DNA from: Anoxybacillus ayderensis
GTDB lineage: Bacteria; Bacillota; Bacilli; Bacillales; Anoxybacillaceae
NCBI RefSeq assembly: GCF_000833605.1
Contig: NZ_JXTG01000005.1
Span: 1 to 64,000, forward strand
DNA: 64,000 nucleotides
Direction of reading: 5' to 3'
Each line of letters starts with the position of its first letter. Position 1 is the first letter of the stretch. Under the pieces are notes generated by a model. That model ran no database searches. It was not told the origin of the DNA and worked only from the letters and a program-made list of their open reading frames with translations. Shown here piece after piece: positions 1-10,475 of this stretch. The position numbers and the translations under genes were made by a program.

Positions 1-20
1 GAAAAAGATGTGAAAAAAAT

Positions 21-101
21 TTATCCACAAGGTTATAAGATGTGAAAAACTTGTCGATAAATGTTGTGGATACGAAAAAAACGACAAAAATTTTATCCAC
101 A
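21..101. other. DnaA boxes on the origin side of rpmH
   Basis: Two exact DnaA boxes TTATCCACA lie at 21-29 and 93-101. A one-mismatch box on the opposite strand (TGTGGATAC) lies at 65-73. In Bacillus the rpmH-dnaA intergenic region carries such boxes as part of the replication origin, and the gene order to the right matches this. dnaA itself would lie left of the window, so the full origin cannot be seen. Confidence 0.8.
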
Positions 102-144
102 ACAATAATCACAACATAGTCAAAAAAAGATACTCCTGGAGTAG

Positions 145-174
145 TTGACATTTCTCTAAATTTCTCACTATAAT
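145..174 (+). promoter_or_regulatory. rpmH promoter
   Basis: A consensus -35 TTGACA (145-150) and -10 TATAAT (169-174) are separated by 18 bases, 46 bases before the rpmH start. This near-perfect sigma-A promoter fits a highly expressed ribosomal protein gene. Confidence 0.85.
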
Positions 175-220
175 TAGAAAGACTGTCTTTTAACAGTTAT
201 TCCTCAGGGAGGTGTCATAT

Positions 221-355
221 ATGAAAAGAACGTATCAACCAAATAAGCGGAAGCGTAGTAAAGTACACGGTTTCCGTGCGCGCATGAGCACAAAGAACGG
301 AAGAAAAGTTCTTGCTCGCCGTCGTCGTAAAGGAAGAAAAGTATTATCTGCATAG
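221..355 (+). CDS. rpmH: 50S ribosomal protein L34
   Basis: This 44-residue, very basic protein is a structural component of the large ribosomal subunit. It starts [19 protein letters not shown] and ends in a run of arginines and lysines, typical of the whole L34 family, and its length is normal. A strong ribosome binding site (GGGAGGTG, 208-214) precedes the ATG. It is the first gene on this side of the origin, directly before rnpA, as in nearly all bacteria. The identification is secure. Confidence 0.98.
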   Translation: MKRTYQPNKRKRSKVHGFRARMSTKNGRKVLARRRRKGRKVLSA

Positions 356-383
356 GCCACTGAACGATCAGTGGTCTTTTTTC
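356..383 (+). terminator. hairpin between rpmH and rnpA
   Basis: GCCACTGA (356-363) pairs with TCAGTGGT (368-375), followed by a run of T residues. It probably ends part of the rpmH transcription so that rnpA is made at a lower level. Confidence 0.7.
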
Positions 384-409
384 TAACGGGAGTTACGATC
401 GAGGTGTGA

Positions 410-757
410 TTGGGACACATGAAAAAAAAATATCGCATAAAAAAAAATGATGAATTTCAAGAAGTATTTCAACGAGGAACATCGGTAGCGAATCGGCAGT
501 TTGTCTTATACGTTTTAGATCAACCGGGACAATGTTATTTTCGTATCGGATTATCCGTTAGCAAAAAGATCGGAAAAGCAGTCGTTCGAAATCGCGTGAA
601 ACGTTATATTCGCCAAGTGTTTCACGAAGAACGTGATCGGATCGAAGCGGGAAAAGACTATGTCATTATTGCGCGAATGCCAGTAGCTACGATGGGGTAT
701 GAAGAGGTAAAAAAAAGTTTATTGCATGTTTTGAGGCGGGCGAACGTTTTTCATTAA
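410..757 (+). CDS. rnpA: ribonuclease P protein component
   Basis: This is the small basic protein partner of the RNase P RNA, which removes the 5' leader from tRNA precursors. The sequence shows the family core: an N-terminal KKNDEFQ segment, [15 protein letters not shown], and the RNR motif ([13 protein letters not shown]) that binds RNA. The start is uncertain. A TTG at 410 gives an N-terminus (MGHMKKK) that resembles the B. subtilis protein, while the ATG at 419 gives [15 protein letters not shown] at 401-406 is close to the first and about 12 bases from the second. Either way the protein is 112-115 residues, normal for the family. It sits between rpmH and spoIIIJ as usual. Confidence 0.95.
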   Translation: MGHMKKKYRIKKNDEFQEVFQRGTSVANRQFVLYVLDQPGQCYFRIGLSVSKKIGKAVVRNRVKRYIRQVFHEERDRIEAGKDYVIIARMPVATMGYEEVKKSLLHVLRRANVFH

Positions 758-820
758 ATGTTTGGACGAGCGATATGTTAAAATATTTCGTGGAACGTAT
801 AAAGTAAGGGGGAAAAACGA

Positions 821-1588
821 GTGAAAAAAAGGCAAGTCGCATGGCTGTTTTTACTTCTTGCTGTTGTGTTAGCAGGATGTTCAGAAATTAACCAGCCAAT
901 TACTGCAGAAAGTAAAGGATTTTGGAACGAGTACATCGTTTACCCACTATCTTGGTTAATCACATACATGTCTGAGTTGTTTGGCTCCAATTACGGTTTA
1001 GGGATTATTGTCGTTACGATTTTAATTCGCCTAGCTATCTTGCCGTTGATGATTCAACAAACGAGAAGTTCCAAAGCAATGCAAGCGTTACAACCAGAAC
1101 TACAAAAACTTCGTGAAAAATATAGTTCAAAAGATGCGCAAACGCAACAAAAACTGCAACAAGAAACGATGTTGCTTTTCCAAAAGCACGGTGTGAATCC
1201 GTTAGCAGGGTGTTTGCCGTTATTCATTCAAATGCCGATTTTAATTGGATTTTACCACGCTATTATGCGTACAGAAGAAATTGCACGCCATAACTTTTTA
1301 TGGTTTGACTTAGGGGAAAAAGACCCGTTCTTTATCCTGCCGCTTGTCGCAGGGGTAACGACATTTATCCAACAAAAGATGATGATGGCGGGCACGGAAC
1401 AACAAAATCCGCAACTGGCAATGATGCTTTGGTTAATGCCAATTATGGTCGTTGTATTTGCCATTAACTTTCCAGCTGCCCTCTCACTTTATTGGGTTGT
1501 CGGAAACTTGTTTATGATTGCACAAACGTATTTCATTAAAGGACCAGACTTAAAAGCAACAAAACAAGCTGGGGGAACAGGAAAGTGA
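821..1588 (+). CDS. spoIIIJ: membrane protein insertase YidC/SpoIIIJ
   Basis: This 255-residue member of the YidC/Oxa1 family inserts and folds proteins in the cytoplasmic membrane. The GTG start follows AAGGGGG. The N-terminus is a lipoprotein signal with lipobox LAGC, the modified cysteine being residue 20. Five hydrophobic segments follow, including the conserved [17 protein letters not shown] stretch with the family arginine of the hydrophilic groove. In Bacillus the origin-linked copy is SpoIIIJ, needed for sigma-G activity in the forespore through the SpoIIIA-SpoIIQ channel. Its end overlaps the start of jag by four bases, which supports translational coupling. Confidence 0.95.
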   Translation: MKKRQVAWLFLLLAVVLAGCSEINQPITAESKGFWNEYIVYPLSWLITYMSELFGSNYGLGIIVVTILIRLAILPLMIQQTRSSKAMQALQPELQKLREKYSSKDAQTQQKLQQETMLLFQKHGVNPLAGCLPLFIQMPILIGFYHAIMRTEEIARHNFLWFDLGEKDPFFILPLVAGVTTFIQQKMMMAGTEQQNPQLAMMLWLMPIMVVVFAINFPAALSLYWVVGNLFMIAQTYFIKGPDLKATKQAGGTGK

Positions 1589-2202
1589 AACGAGTGACGA
1601 TGGGTGGCCAAACGGTAGAAGAGGCAGTGGAAAAAGCGTTAGCGCAATTACATGTGCCGAAAGAAGCGGTCGATATTGTTGTTGTTCAACAAGAAAAAAG
1701 GCCGTTTCTTGGCTTGTTCGGCGGAAAAGAAGCGGTCGTTGAAGTAACGATTAGCAACCCGTTTTTTTGTGTGGAATCGTTTTTAAAACATGTGATTGAA
1801 CAAATGAATGTACGTGTCAATCTTTCTTGTCAAGCGGAAGGAGATCGTTTCGTTGTCTCGCTTTCGGGGCAAGATGTAGCACGAGTAATCGGAAGACACG
1901 GTCAAACACTTAACGCTTTACAATTATTGGCGCAAGGAGTTTTAAACCGTTGCACCGATCGTCCGCTTCATGTTGTGATTGATGCGGAAGGGTATCGGAA
2001 ACGAAGAGAAGAGACGCTCGTTCGTTTAGCGAAAAATATGGCGAAAAAAGCAATCCAAACGGGACAAGATATTTCGTTAGAGCCAATGAGTGCATGGGAA
2101 CGGAAAGTCATTCATACAGCGTTAAGCGATGATGAAAGGATACAAACGTTTTCAGCTGGGGCGGAGCCGTATCGTCATGTCGTTATTTCACTAAAACGAT
2201 AA
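1585..2202 (+). CDS. jag: RNA-binding protein Jag/KhpB
   Basis: A 205-residue RNA-binding protein with three parts: an N-terminal Jag_N domain (about 1-50), a KH domain with the loop GRHG (in [17 protein letters not shown]), and a C-terminal R3H domain ([19 protein letters not shown], then a basic tail). Homologues partner with KhpA and influence cell-wall synthesis, and the gene is the constant neighbour of spoIIIJ. The GTG start lies within the spoIIIJ stop region. It ends just before a strong terminator, so it is the last gene of this unit. Confidence 0.93.
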   Translation: MKRVTMGGQTVEEAVEKALAQLHVPKEAVDIVVVQQEKRPFLGLFGGKEAVVEVTISNPFFCVESFLKHVIEQMNVRVNLSCQAEGDRFVVSLSGQDVARVIGRHGQTLNALQLLAQGVLNRCTDRPLHVVIDAEGYRKRREETLVRLAKNMAKKAIQTGQDISLEPMSAWERKVIHTALSDDERIQTFSAGAEPYRHVVISLKR

Positions 2203-2204
2203 AC

Positions 2205-2242
2205 ATTCTCTAGGGGAAGTCGTTCCTAGAGAATTTTTTTTG
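2205..2242 (+). terminator. terminator after jag
   Basis: A perfect 10-base-pair stem, ATTCTCTAGG (2205-2214) with CCTAGAGAAT (2225-2234), is followed by a T tract. It is a clear intrinsic terminator separating spoIIIJ-jag from mnmE. Confidence 0.92.
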
Positions 2243-2277
2243 TCAATTGAAACGTTACGTGTATGTTGTTATTCACA

Positions 2278-2345
2278 TGTGGATAAGTTAAAATTTATTT
2301 GATTATCATTGTGAGGAAAACATACATGATATAGATTGTGGATAT
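2278..2345 (-). other. DnaA boxes before mnmE
   Basis: An exact box (TGTGGATAA, 2278-2286) and a one-mismatch box (TGTGGATAT, 2337-2345) lie in the same orientation in the leader of mnmE. They are the only such boxes I noticed in this intergenic gap. Their role is not known from the sequence. Confidence 0.5.
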
Positions 2346-2374
2346 TTTTGTTTTTATGAAAGAAGGTGAACAAG

Positions 2375-3760
2375 ATGGAATTTGATACAATTGCAGCGAT
2401 TTCAACTCCGATGGGTGAAGGGGCGATTGCGATCGTCCGTTTAAGTGGGGATGAAGCGATAAAAATTGTTGATCAACTGTTTGTCGGTGTTGGGGGGAAG
2501 AAACTAAAAGACGTCCCATCTCACACAATCCATTACGGGCACATTGTGCATCCAGAGACGAAAGAAATTGTTGAAGAAGTGATGGTCACAGTGATGAGAG
2601 CTCCAAAAACGTTTACACGTGAAGATGTTGTTGAAATTAATTGCCACGGGGGGCTTGTTTCTGTTAATCGCGTGCTTCAGCTCGTGTTAGCACATGGAGC
2701 TCGTCTAGCACAACCCGGAGAATTTACAAAAAGAGCTTTTTTAAACGGGCGTATCGATTTATCACAAGCAGAAGCGGTAATGGATTTAATTCGTGCAAAA
2801 ACCGATCGAGCGATGGCTGTCGCATTGAACCAAATGGAAGGACGTTTATCGAAACTCATTCGTCGATTACGTCAAACAATTTTAGAGACGTTGGCACATG
2901 TCGAAGTAAATATTGATTACCCCGAATACGACGATGTCGAAGAAATGACGCATCGATTGTTGCTTGAAAAGGCAACAGAAGTGAAAAACGAAATTGAGCG
3001 ACTGTTACAAACAGCACAACAAGGAAAAGTGTTACGAGACGGATTAGCGACAGTCATTGTCGGGCGACCGAATGTTGGGAAATCGTCGCTATTAAACAGC
3101 TTGGCCCACGAAAACCGAGCGATTGTCACCGACATTCCAGGTACAACAAGAGATGTCATTGAGGAGTACGTCAACGTTCGCGGTGTACCGCTCCGTCTAT
3201 TAGATACAGCAGGTATTCGTGAAACAGAAGATATTGTTGAACGAATTGGGGTCGAGCGATCACGGAAAGTGTTAAAAGAGGCAGACTTAATTTTACTCGT
3301 CCTCAACTATAACGAACCGTTAACGGAAGAAGATGAACGATTGTTCGAAGCGGTCAAAGGGATGGATGTTATTGTCATTGTTAATAAAACAGATTTACCG
3401 AAACGAATTGATATGGAGCGAGTACAGCAATTGGCGCAAGGCGCACCAATCATTACAACATCGCTGTTAGAAGAAAAGGGAATCGACCAACTAGAAGAGG
3501 CGATTGCCTCATTATTTTTCAGCGGAGATGTGGAAGCGCGCGACTTAACGTATGTATCAAACTCGCGTCATATTGCGTTATTGACGCAAGCGAAAAAAGC
3601 GATCGAAGAAGCGATTCACGGCATCGAAGCAGATATGCCAATCGACATCGTGCAAATTGATTTAACGAGAGCGTGGGAATTGTTAGGGGAAATCATTGGA
3701 GATACGGTGCACGAAAGCTTAATTGATCAATTGTTTGCACAATTTTGTTTAGGAAAATAA
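2375..3760 (+). CDS. mnmE: tRNA modification GTPase MnmE
   Basis: MnmE, with MnmG, installs the carboxymethylaminomethyl group on wobble uridine 34 of certain tRNAs. The 461-residue protein has the N-terminal folate-binding domain ([20 protein letters not shown]), a helical domain interrupted by a Ras-like GTPase with P-loop GRPNVGKSS, a switch region [13 protein letters not shown] and NKTD, and the C-terminal CLGK with the essential cysteine. The ATG at 2375 follows AGAAGG at the right distance; an upstream GTG at 2366 lies inside that site and is rejected. mnmG follows 11 bases downstream. Confidence 0.96.
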   Translation: MEFDTIAAISTPMGEGAIAIVRLSGDEAIKIVDQLFVGVGGKKLKDVPSHTIHYGHIVHPETKEIVEEVMVTVMRAPKTFTREDVVEINCHGGLVSVNRVLQLVLAHGARLAQPGEFTKRAFLNGRIDLSQAEAVMDLIRAKTDRAMAVALNQMEGRLSKLIRRLRQTILETLAHVEVNIDYPEYDDVEEMTHRLLLEKATEVKNEIERLLQTAQQGKVLRDGLATVIVGRPNVGKSSLLNSLAHENRAIVTDIPGTTRDVIEEYVNVRGVPLRLLDTAGIRETEDIVERIGVERSRKVLKEADLILLVLNYNEPLTEEDERLFEAVKGMDVIVIVNKTDLPKRIDMERVQQLAQGAPIITTSLLEEKGIDQLEEAIASLFFSGDVEARDLTYVSNSRHIALLTQAKKAIEEAIHGIEADMPIDIVQIDLTRAWELLGEIIGDTVHESLIDQLFAQFCLGK

Positions 3761-3771
3761 GGAGGGTATTT

Positions 3772-5661
3772 ATGCATTACGAGGCAGGATCTTATGATGT
3801 CATCGTTGTAGGTGCTGGGCATGCAGGATGTGAAGCAGCGCTTGCTGCTGCGCGCATGGGAGCAAGTACGTTAGTGATCACACTCAATCTCGATATGATT
3901 GCTTTTATGCCATGTAACCCATCGATCGGTGGCCCTGCGAAAGGTATCGTCGTTCGCGAAATTGACGCATTAGGCGGAGAAATGGGGAAAAATATCGACA
4001 AAACGCATATTCAAATGCGTATGTTGAATACAGGAAAAGGGCCGGCTGTGCGGGCGTTACGTGCACAAGCAGATAAATTTTTATATCAACAAGAAATGAA
4101 AAAAACGCTAGAAAATCAAGAGAATTTAACATTATTGCAAGGAAAAGTAGAAAAATTAATCGTAGAAGACGGTGTATGTAAAGGAGTTATTACGCATACA
4201 GGTGCTCGCTATCATGCCAAGGCTGTCGTCATTACGACAGGAACGTTTTTACGCGGTGAGATCATTATCGGGGACATTAAGTATTCGAGTGGTCCGAACA
4301 ATCAGCAGCCATCAATTAAGCTTTCAGAACATTTAGAGGAACTCGGTTTTGAATTGGTTCGTTTTAAAACGGGGACGCCACCGCGTGTCAATAGCCATAC
4401 GATCGACTACAGCAAAACAGAAATTCAGCCAGGCGATGAAGTGCCGCGCGCATTTTCATATGAGACGACACAATATATTACCGATCAGCTCCCTTGTTGG
4501 CTTACTTATACGACAGAGGAGACGCACCGAATTATCGATGAAAATTTACATTTGTCACCGATGTATTCAGGGATGATTAAAGGGACAGGTCCGCGCTACT
4601 GTCCATCGATTGAAGATAAAATTGTTCGTTTCCATGACAAGCCACGTCACCAAATTTTCCTTGAGCCAGAAGGAAGACATACGAAAGAAGTGTATGTACA
4701 AGGATTGTCTACAAGCTTGCCGGAGCATATTCAACGCCAAATGTTAGCGACAATACCGGGGTTGGAAAAAGCGCAACTCATGCGAGCTGGCTATGCGATT
4801 GAATACGATGCGATCGTTCCAACGCAACTGTGGCCAACGTTAGAAACGAAGGTCGTTCAACGGTTATATACAGCAGGACAAATTAATGGGACATCAGGAT
4901 ATGAAGAGGCGGCTGGTCAAGGGCTTATTGCCGGCATTAATGCGGCATGCAAAGCGCTCGGAAAAGAGGAGTTAATTTTAAGTCGCTCAGAAGCATATAT
5001 TGGCGTTTTAATTGACGATCTTGTTACAAAGGGAACGAACGAGCCGTACCGCCTGTTAACATCTCGTGCGGAATATCGTCTTTTATTGCGTCATGACAAC
5101 GCAGATTTACGTTTAACGGAGATTGGTTATAAACTCGGACTAATTTCCCAAGAGCGATACGAAAAGTTTGTAGCGAAAAAAGAAGCGATCGAAGCGGAAA
5201 AGAAACGTTTAAAATCGTACATTATTAAACCGACGCCGCAAGTGCAAGAAATGATTCGTCACGTTGGGGGAAGCGAGTTAAAAGACGGCATTCGAGCAGC
5301 TGACTTGTTAAAGCGTCCAGAAATGACGTATGAGCATATTCAAATGATTGCACCGGGAGAACAACCGATTGATCCTGAAGTAGCGGAACAAGTAGAAATT
5401 CAAATTAAGTACGAAGGGTATATTGAAAAATCGCTACAACAAGTTGAAAAATTAAAGAAAATGGAGAATAAAAAAATTCCAGAAGACATTGATTACGATG
5501 CGATTACAGGGTTGGCGACAGAGGCGCGACAAAAATTAAAACAAGTTCGTCCGCTTTCAATTGCACAAGCATCGCGCATCTCGGGAGTCAATCCAGCGGA
5601 TATTTCAATTTTATTAGTTTATTTGGAGCAGGGAAAAATCGCACGCGTGTCAAATGAATAA
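3772..5661 (+). CDS. mnmG: tRNA uridine modification protein MnmG
   Basis: This is the FAD-dependent partner of MnmE in the modification of wobble uridine (cmnm5U34). At 629 residues it has the family length. The dinucleotide-binding motif [12 protein letters not shown] is near the N-terminus, [13 protein letters not shown] follows, and the GidA signatures [18 protein letters not shown] and the C-terminal helical domain are all present. The start at 3772 follows GGAGGG (3761-3766). It is transcribed with mnmE and rsmG. Confidence 0.97.
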   Translation: MHYEAGSYDVIVVGAGHAGCEAALAAARMGASTLVITLNLDMIAFMPCNPSIGGPAKGIVVREIDALGGEMGKNIDKTHIQMRMLNTGKGPAVRALRAQADKFLYQQEMKKTLENQENLTLLQGKVEKLIVEDGVCKGVITHTGARYHAKAVVITTGTFLRGEIIIGDIKYSSGPNNQQPSIKLSEHLEELGFELVRFKTGTPPRVNSHTIDYSKTEIQPGDEVPRAFSYETTQYITDQLPCWLTYTTEETHRIIDENLHLSPMYSGMIKGTGPRYCPSIEDKIVRFHDKPRHQIFLEPEGRHTKEVYVQGLSTSLPEHIQRQMLATIPGLEKAQLMRAGYAIEYDAIVPTQLWPTLETKVVQRLYTAGQINGTSGYEEAAGQGLIAGINAACKALGKEELILSRSEAYIGVLIDDLVTKGTNEPYRLLTSRAEYRLLLRHDNADLRLTEIGYKLGLISQERYEKFVAKKEAIEAEKKRLKSYIIKPTPQVQEMIRHVGGSELKDGIRAADLLKRPEMTYEHIQMIAPGEQPIDPEVAEQVEIQIKYEGYIEKSLQQVEKLKKMENKKIPEDIDYDAITGLATEARQKLKQVRPLSIAQASRISGVNPADISILLVYLEQGKIARVSNE

Positions 5662-5671
5662 AGAGGGATGA

Positions 5672-6388
5672 ATGATGGATGTAAATGTATTTAAACAAAT
5701 GTTAGAGGAGAAAGGAATTTTGCTTTCTCCTCAACAACTCGCTCAATTCGAAACATATTATCAATTGCTTGTCGAATGGAATGAAAAAATGAACTTAACG
5801 GCTATTACAGACAAAGAAGGCGTATATTTAAAACATTTTTTCGATTCCATTACACCTGCTTTTTATTACGACTTCTCGCGGCCGTTATCCATTTGCGATG
5901 TTGGGGCGGGGGCAGGGTTTCCGAGCATACCGTTAAAAATTTGCTTTCCTCACTTACATGTATCAATTGTCGATTCATTGCAAAAACGAATTACGTTTCT
6001 AAATCATTTAGCTGCACAACTTCAGCTTGAAGGAGTAGCTTTTTATCACGATCGTGCTGAAACGTTTGGACAAAAAACGGTTCGAGAGTCGTTTGATGTC
6101 GTGATGGCTCGTGCGGTTGCTCGTTTGTCTGTGCTAAGTGAACTTTGTTTACCGCTTGTAAAAGTAGGCGGGACGTTTATCGCGATGAAAGGAGCATCAG
6201 CACACGAAGAGCTTGAGCAAGGGAGCACAGCGATCCGCGTGCTAGGCGGCGAAGTGACAAAAGTAGAACAATTTTTATTGCCGATTGAGGAAAGCGAACG
6301 AGCGATTGTTTTTGTTGAAAAGAGACGAAAAACACCGAAGAAATATCCACGCAAACCAGGGGTACCAAACAAACTTCCAATTGAATGA
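5672..6388 (+). CDS. rsmG: 16S rRNA methyltransferase RsmG
   Basis: RsmG adds the N7-methyl group to G527 (E. coli numbering) of 16S rRNA, using S-adenosylmethionine. The 238-residue sequence carries the SAM-binding motif [15 protein letters not shown] and the family stretch [20 protein letters not shown]. Two ATG codons in a row (5672 and 5675) are possible starts; the shown one is the first. It is ten bases downstream of mnmG, in the standard order. Loss of this methylation gives low-level streptomycin resistance in other bacteria (established knowledge). Confidence 0.96.
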   Translation: MMDVNVFKQMLEEKGILLSPQQLAQFETYYQLLVEWNEKMNLTAITDKEGVYLKHFFDSITPAFYYDFSRPLSICDVGAGAGFPSIPLKICFPHLHVSIVDSLQKRITFLNHLAAQLQLEGVAFYHDRAETFGQKTVRESFDVVMARAVARLSVLSELCLPLVKVGGTFIAMKGASAHEELEQGSTAIRVLGGEVTKVEQFLLPIEESERAIVFVEKRRKTPKKYPRKPGVPNKLPIE

Positions 6389-6423
6389 ATGTTTTGAGTT
6401 CTCAAAGGTGGTGTCAGGGGGAA

Positions 6424-7275
6424 ATGAAGCATCCTTTTTCGCGCTTTTTTAGCTTTGGTGAGAAAGAGCAAGAAGAAATCGTTGTACCAAATGAAGAAAT
6501 AAAGCGAATCGCTATTTCACAAATTGTCCCAAACCGTTTTCAGCCGCGGACCATTTTTGTTGAAGATAAAATTGACGAGCTTGCTCAAACGATTCGAACA
6601 CATGGAATGATTCAGCCAATTGTCGTTCGAGAATGTGAAGATGGGAAGTTTGAAATTATTGCCGGGGAACGAAGATGGCGGGCGGCACAAAAGCTTGGCT
6701 GGACGGATATCCCTGCCATTATTAAAAATTTAAACGATACGGAAACAGCTTCTGTTGCTTTAATTGAAAACTTACAGCGGGAAGAATTGACGCCTATTGA
6801 AGAGGCGATGGCTTATGCTCGCTTGCTAGAATTGCATCATTTAACGCAAGAAGCGTTAGCGCAACGGCTCGGAAAAGGACAATCGACGATTGCTAACAAA
6901 CTTCGCTTATTAAAGCTGCCTCAAGAAGTACAAGACGCATTATTACAACGTCAAATTACAGAAAGGCATGCTCGTGCTTTAATTGCGTTAAAAGATTACG
7001 ATAAACAGTTAAAGTTGCTTGAAGAAATTATCGAAAAGCAACTAAACGTGAAACAAACAGAAGATCGAGTCGCAAAAATGCTAGAAGGAGATGCAAATGA
7101 AAAACGCCCGAAACCGAAGCGAAAATCGTTGAGTAAAGATATGCGTATCGCTGTCAATACGATTCGTCAGTCGTTAACGATGGTCGCTGATAGTGGTGTA
7201 GCTATTGATTCAGAAGAAGAAGAGTTTGAAGACTATTACCAAATTACAATCCGCATCCCGAAAAGACAAAAATAA
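6424..7275 (+). CDS. noc: nucleoid occlusion protein Noc
   Basis: This ParB-family DNA-binding protein blocks division-ring assembly over the chromosome in Bacillus. The 283-residue product starts [15 protein letters not shown], the amphipathic N-terminal membrane-binding segment specific to Noc. Next come a ParB N-domain ([23 protein letters not shown] region), the CTP-binding ENLQREEL box and a helix-turn-helix ([21 protein letters not shown]). The ATG at 6424 follows CAGGGGG and matches B. subtilis Noc; an upstream in-frame ATG at 6385 is not used. I recognised no Noc binding site by eye in the window. Confidence 0.95.
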   Translation: MKHPFSRFFSFGEKEQEEIVVPNEEIKRIAISQIVPNRFQPRTIFVEDKIDELAQTIRTHGMIQPIVVRECEDGKFEIIAGERRWRAAQKLGWTDIPAIIKNLNDTETASVALIENLQREELTPIEEAMAYARLLELHHLTQEALAQRLGKGQSTIANKLRLLKLPQEVQDALLQRQITERHARALIALKDYDKQLKLLEEIIEKQLNVKQTEDRVAKMLEGDANEKRPKPKRKSLSKDMRIAVNTIRQSLTMVADSGVAIDSEEEEFEDYYQITIRIPKRQK

Positions 7276-7277
7276 CA

Positions 7278-7310
7278 CCTCATCAAAAACGACGATGAGG
7301 TTTTCTTTTT
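7278..7310 (+). terminator. terminator after noc
   Basis: CCTCATC (7278-7284) pairs with GATGAGG (7294-7300), followed by TTTTCTTTTT. It separates noc from the soj-spo0J unit. Confidence 0.85.
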
Positions 7311-7376
7311 GTATATGAAAATATTGAAAAATTCATGATACAATAAAAGTATTATAGGTAAAGGATGGGGAGCGTT

Positions 7377-8138
7377 GTGGGGAAAATTATTGCGATTGCC
7401 AATCAAAAAGGCGGTGTTGGCAAAACGACAACGGCGGTAAATTTATCGGCGTGTTTAGCTCATATGGGGAAGAAAACGTTACTTGTCGATATTGATCCGC
7501 AAGGAAATGCGACAAGTGGCATTGGTGTGGAAAAACATGAAATTGAACAATGTGCATATGACTTGTTAGTTGAGGAAGTGGATGTACGTCAAGTCATTCG
7601 CCCGACAAATATTGAGCGATTGCATATTATTCCTGCCACCATTCAATTAGCAGGAGCTGAGATTGAGCTCGTTCCAATCGTTTCAAGGGAAGTGCGCTTA
7701 CAAAAAGCATTAAGTCCGGTGAAAGATATGTATGATTTTATTATTATCGACTGTCCACCTTCCCTCGGATTGTTGACGATTAATGCGTTAACTTCAGCAG
7801 ATACAGTATTAATTCCTGTGCAATGTGAATATTACGCATTGGAAGGATTGAGTCAACTATTAAATACGATTCGTCTCGTGCAAAAACATTTAAATTCGAA
7901 TTTACGCATCGAGGGTGTATTGCTCACGATGTTTGATGCGCGCACAAACCTTGGTATTCAAGTGATTCAAGAAGTTAAGAAGTATTTCCGTGAAAAAGTG
8001 TATGAAACGATTATCCCGCGCAATGTACGACTAAGTGAGGCACCAAGCCACGGGAAGCCAATTATTTTGTATGATGCGAAATCGCGGGGAGCGGAAGTAT
8101 ACGCAGACTTTGCCAAAGAGGTGATCGCAAATGGCTAA
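7377..8138 (+). CDS. soj: chromosome partition ATPase Soj (ParA)
   Basis: Soj is a deviant-Walker ParA ATPase. In Bacillus it acts with Spo0J in chromosome organisation and controls DnaA activity at the origin. The 253-residue protein starts [19 protein letters not shown], with the deviant Walker A motif, then [12 protein letters not shown] and the Walker B-like [11 protein letters not shown]. The GTG at 7377 matches the family start and sits after GGATGGGG; an in-frame ATG at 7365 overlaps that site and is less likely. Its stop overlaps the start of spo0J by eight bases. Confidence 0.95.
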   Translation: MGKIIAIANQKGGVGKTTTAVNLSACLAHMGKKTLLVDIDPQGNATSGIGVEKHEIEQCAYDLLVEEVDVRQVIRPTNIERLHIIPATIQLAGAEIELVPIVSREVRLQKALSPVKDMYDFIIIDCPPSLGLLTINALTSADTVLIPVQCEYYALEGLSQLLNTIRLVQKHLNSNLRIEGVLLTMFDARTNLGIQVIQEVKKYFREKVYETIIPRNVRLSEAPSHGKPIILYDAKSRGAEVYADFAKEVIANG

Positions 8139-8994
8139 AGGGCTCGGAAAAGGCATTCATGCTCTTTTTACTAACTTGGAAGCAGAAAAAGGGGAAACGG
8201 TTCAAGAAATCGATATTCAACAACTTCGTCCTAACCCATATCAACCGCGCAAAACGTTCGATGAACAAGCGCTAGAAGAATTAAAGCAATCGATTATGGA
8301 ACATGGGATCGTCCAACCGCTCATCGTTCGTCAGACGATCAAAGGGTATGAAATTGTCGTCGGTGAGCGGCGCTTTCGAGCAGCGCAATTAGCAGGAATG
8401 AAAACTGTTCCAGCGGTTGTGCGTGAACTTTCGGATGAAAAAATGATGGAGATTGCATTACTTGAAAATTTACAGCGTGAAGATTTAAATCCAATTGAAG
8501 AAGCAACAGCCTATCAATTATTGCTTACGCGATGCAAATTAACGCAAGAAGAGTTAGCGAAACGTGTAGGAAAGAGCCGACCGCATATTGCGAACCACCT
8601 TCGGCTTCTTTCACTTCCAAGTGATGTTCAGCAAATGATTGAAGAAGGTACATTATCGATGGGACACGGTCGGGCGTTACTTGCATTAAAAAACAAACAA
8701 AAGCTTGCAGCTGTTATTCAACGAGTCATGCAAGAATCGCTTAATGTCCGACAACTCGAGGCACTTATTCAGCAACTAAACAAAAATGTTCCACGTGAAA
8801 CATCGAAAAAGAAAGAGGAAAAAAATTTATTTTTGGCACAAAGTGAAGCGTTATTGCGCGAGCGTTTAGGAACAGCAGTATGTATTAAAAAGCATCGAAA
8901 AAAAGGGAAAATCGAAATCGAATTTTTCTCAGAAGAAGATTTGACGCGTATTTTGCAACTGTTAAATGCGTACGATGAACAAATGGACGAATAG
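8131..8994 (+). CDS. spo0J: chromosome partition protein Spo0J (ParB)
   Basis: Spo0J binds parS sites, slides as a CTP-dependent clamp and loads condensin at the origin. The 287-residue protein begins [13 protein letters not shown], carries GERRFRA and [14 protein letters not shown] (CTP-binding region), a helix-turn-helix ([21 protein letters not shown]) and a C-terminal dimerisation domain. A parS site lies inside its own gene, as in B. subtilis. It is a paralogue of noc, two genes upstream. Confidence 0.96.
   Translation: MAKGLGKGIHALFTNLEAEKGETVQEIDIQQLRPNPYQPRKTFDEQALEELKQSIMEHGIVQPLIVRQTIKGYEIVVGERRFRAAQLAGMKTVPAVVRELSDEKMMEIALLENLQREDLNPIEEATAYQLLLTRCKLTQEELAKRVGKSRPHIANHLRLLSLPSDVQQMIEEGTLSMGHGRALLALKNKQKLAAVIQRVMQESLNVRQLEALIQQLNKNVPRETSKKKEEKNLFLAQSEALLRERLGTAVCIKKHRKKGKIEIEFFSEEDLTRILQLLNAYDEQMDE
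8787..8802. other. parS site within spo0J
   Basis: TGTTCCACGTGAAACA matches the Bacillus parS consensus TGTTNCACGTGAAACA at every defined position. One parS site of B. subtilis also lies inside spo0J. It is the expected entry site for Spo0J. Confidence 0.95.
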
Positions 8995-9007
8995 GATGTG
9001 AAATTAG

Positions 9008-9712
9008 TTGGCTTTACTCGGTACGCTTGTTAACGGAATATGTATTATTATTGGATCTCTGTTAGGTGCTATGTTCAAAAATATCCCAGAGCGCGTAAAA
9101 TCAACGGTAATGAACGGAATTGGGCTTTCCGTCGTCGTGCTCGGCGTAAAAATGGGATTAGAAAGTGATCAATTTTTAATTGTCATTATTAGTTTAGTTT
9201 TTGGTGGAGTGCTAGGGGAAATATGGGATATTGAAGAAAAGCTTGAAAGGTTAGGAAAATGGGTGGAAAGAAAAATAGGATACGGAGCAGAAGGGGCAAT
9301 CTCTAAAGGGTTTGTTAGTGCCACGCTTCTGTTTGTCGTTGGTTCGATGGCTATCGTCGGTGCGCTACATAGCGGGTTAAGAGGCGATCATCTTGTACTA
9401 TATACAAAATCGATTTTAGACGGCTTTGCGAGCATCATCTTAACCGCTACGTTTGGCATCGGCGTTATTTTCTCAGCCATTCCCGTTGTCGTTTATCAAG
9501 GATCGATTGCCTTACTGGCTACGCAAATTAATCAGTTCATTCCATCAAGCGCCCTTGAAGCATTTATTGCTGAATCGACCGCAACAGGCGGAATTTTAAT
9601 TATTGCGATTGGGTTAAACATGTTAAATCTTACATCTGTTCGTGTCGCAAACTTATTACCAAGTATTTTAATCAATGCGTTAATTGTTGCTTTCATGCAT
9701 ATGTTATTCTGA
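9008..9712 (+). CDS. DUF554 family membrane protein
   Basis: This 234-residue integral membrane protein belongs to the DUF554 (YqgA-like) family, whose function is not known. It has about six or seven hydrophobic segments, begins with TLVNGICIIIGSLLGAMF, and contains the conserved loop VFGGVLGEIWDIEEKLERLG. The likely start is TTG, preceded by AGGATGTG. It follows spo0J by 13 bases and is probably cotranscribed with it. Its last codons overlap the convergent yyaC gene by nine bases, so no terminator can lie between them. Confidence 0.8.
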   Translation: MALLGTLVNGICIIIGSLLGAMFKNIPERVKSTVMNGIGLSVVVLGVKMGLESDQFLIVIISLVFGGVLGEIWDIEEKLERLGKWVERKIGYGAEGAISKGFVSATLLFVVGSMAIVGALHSGLRGDHLVLYTKSILDGFASIILTATFGIGVIFSAIPVVVYQGSIALLATQINQFIPSSALEAFIAESTATGGILIIAIGLNMLNLTSVRVANLLPSILINALIVAFMHMLF

Positions 9713-10294
9713 TAGTTTATATTTCAGTTCGTTCACTTTCAACGACGCAAATCGTTGTTGTTTTTTCAGTTGCATTCCAGCTTCATAAATGCCTGTTGCA
9801 ATTGTTTCTGCCATATTCATTACTAAATGAAGTCGGGTGTTTTGTAGCACGAAAAATTCCATAAATCCGCTCACATTGACAATTCCGGTAATGTGGGCAT
9901 CACCGACAGAAGGGAGATTTTTATTGACAGCCGCTCCTGGTTTTAATGGACCTTTTTCAATTGTAACCATCCCGATGTTTTTCACGCGCCCGAGACAAGC
10001 ATCAACAGCGATAATGAATGCCTGTTTATGTTGTTGTTGAATGTCTTTTAGCTTTTCTTCTAAATTAACGGCATGAATTGGATCTTTTAACGTTCCATAC
10101 ACATAAAACGGCAACGATCCTTTTTGCTCGAGCATTGTGCCGACAAGTGGACCGAGTGAATCGCCAGTCGAACGATCGGTACCGATGCAAATGATGACGA
10201 CAGGTGTATGTGTAGAAGTTGGAAGTAAATATAAAATCGATGATGCAAGTTGGGATGCCGCATTCGGTTCATCGTAAAAAAATTTGTTTTGCAT
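9704..10294 (-). CDS. yyaC: sporulation protein YyaC (DUF1256)
   Basis: YyaC-type proteins are forespore proteins of spore formers; the fold resembles the germination protease Gpr. The 196-residue sequence shows the family core VVIICIGTDRSTGDSLGPLVG and IIAVDACLGRVKNIG, then GAAVNKNLPSVGDAHITGIVN. The ATG at 10294 follows GGAGGAGGG on the minus strand; an upstream reading-frame extension lacks a ribosome binding site. In B. subtilis yyaC also lies near spo0J. It runs against its neighbours. Confidence 0.9.
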   Translation of the reverse strand: MQNKFFYDEPNAASQLASSILYLLPTSTHTPVVIICIGTDRSTGDSLGPLVGTMLEQKGSLPFYVYGTLKDPIHAVNLEEKLKDIQQQHKQAFIIAVDACLGRVKNIGMVTIEKGPLKPGAAVNKNLPSVGDAHITGIVNVSGFMEFFVLQNTRLHLVMNMAETIATGIYEAGMQLKKQQRFASLKVNELKYKLSE

Positions 10295-10475
10295 ACGTCC
10301 GTTCCCTCCTCCGATTAAATGACATGGTAACAGTATACGGAAAAATGTGAATATATATACATTGAACGTCCTAGAAAGTTCACGCGCTACAAATGTAAGC
10401 AAAATACTGTTACAATAACTTATGCGTAAACAAGGGAGCTTGTATAGGTCATTTTGCCACGGTGGAGGTGTTTAA

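Noticed and set aside
9837-10040. Open frames opposite known genes, such as this one opposite yyaC
   Set aside because: They lie fully inside well-supported genes on the other strand, lack ribosome binding sites and have no recognisable protein features.
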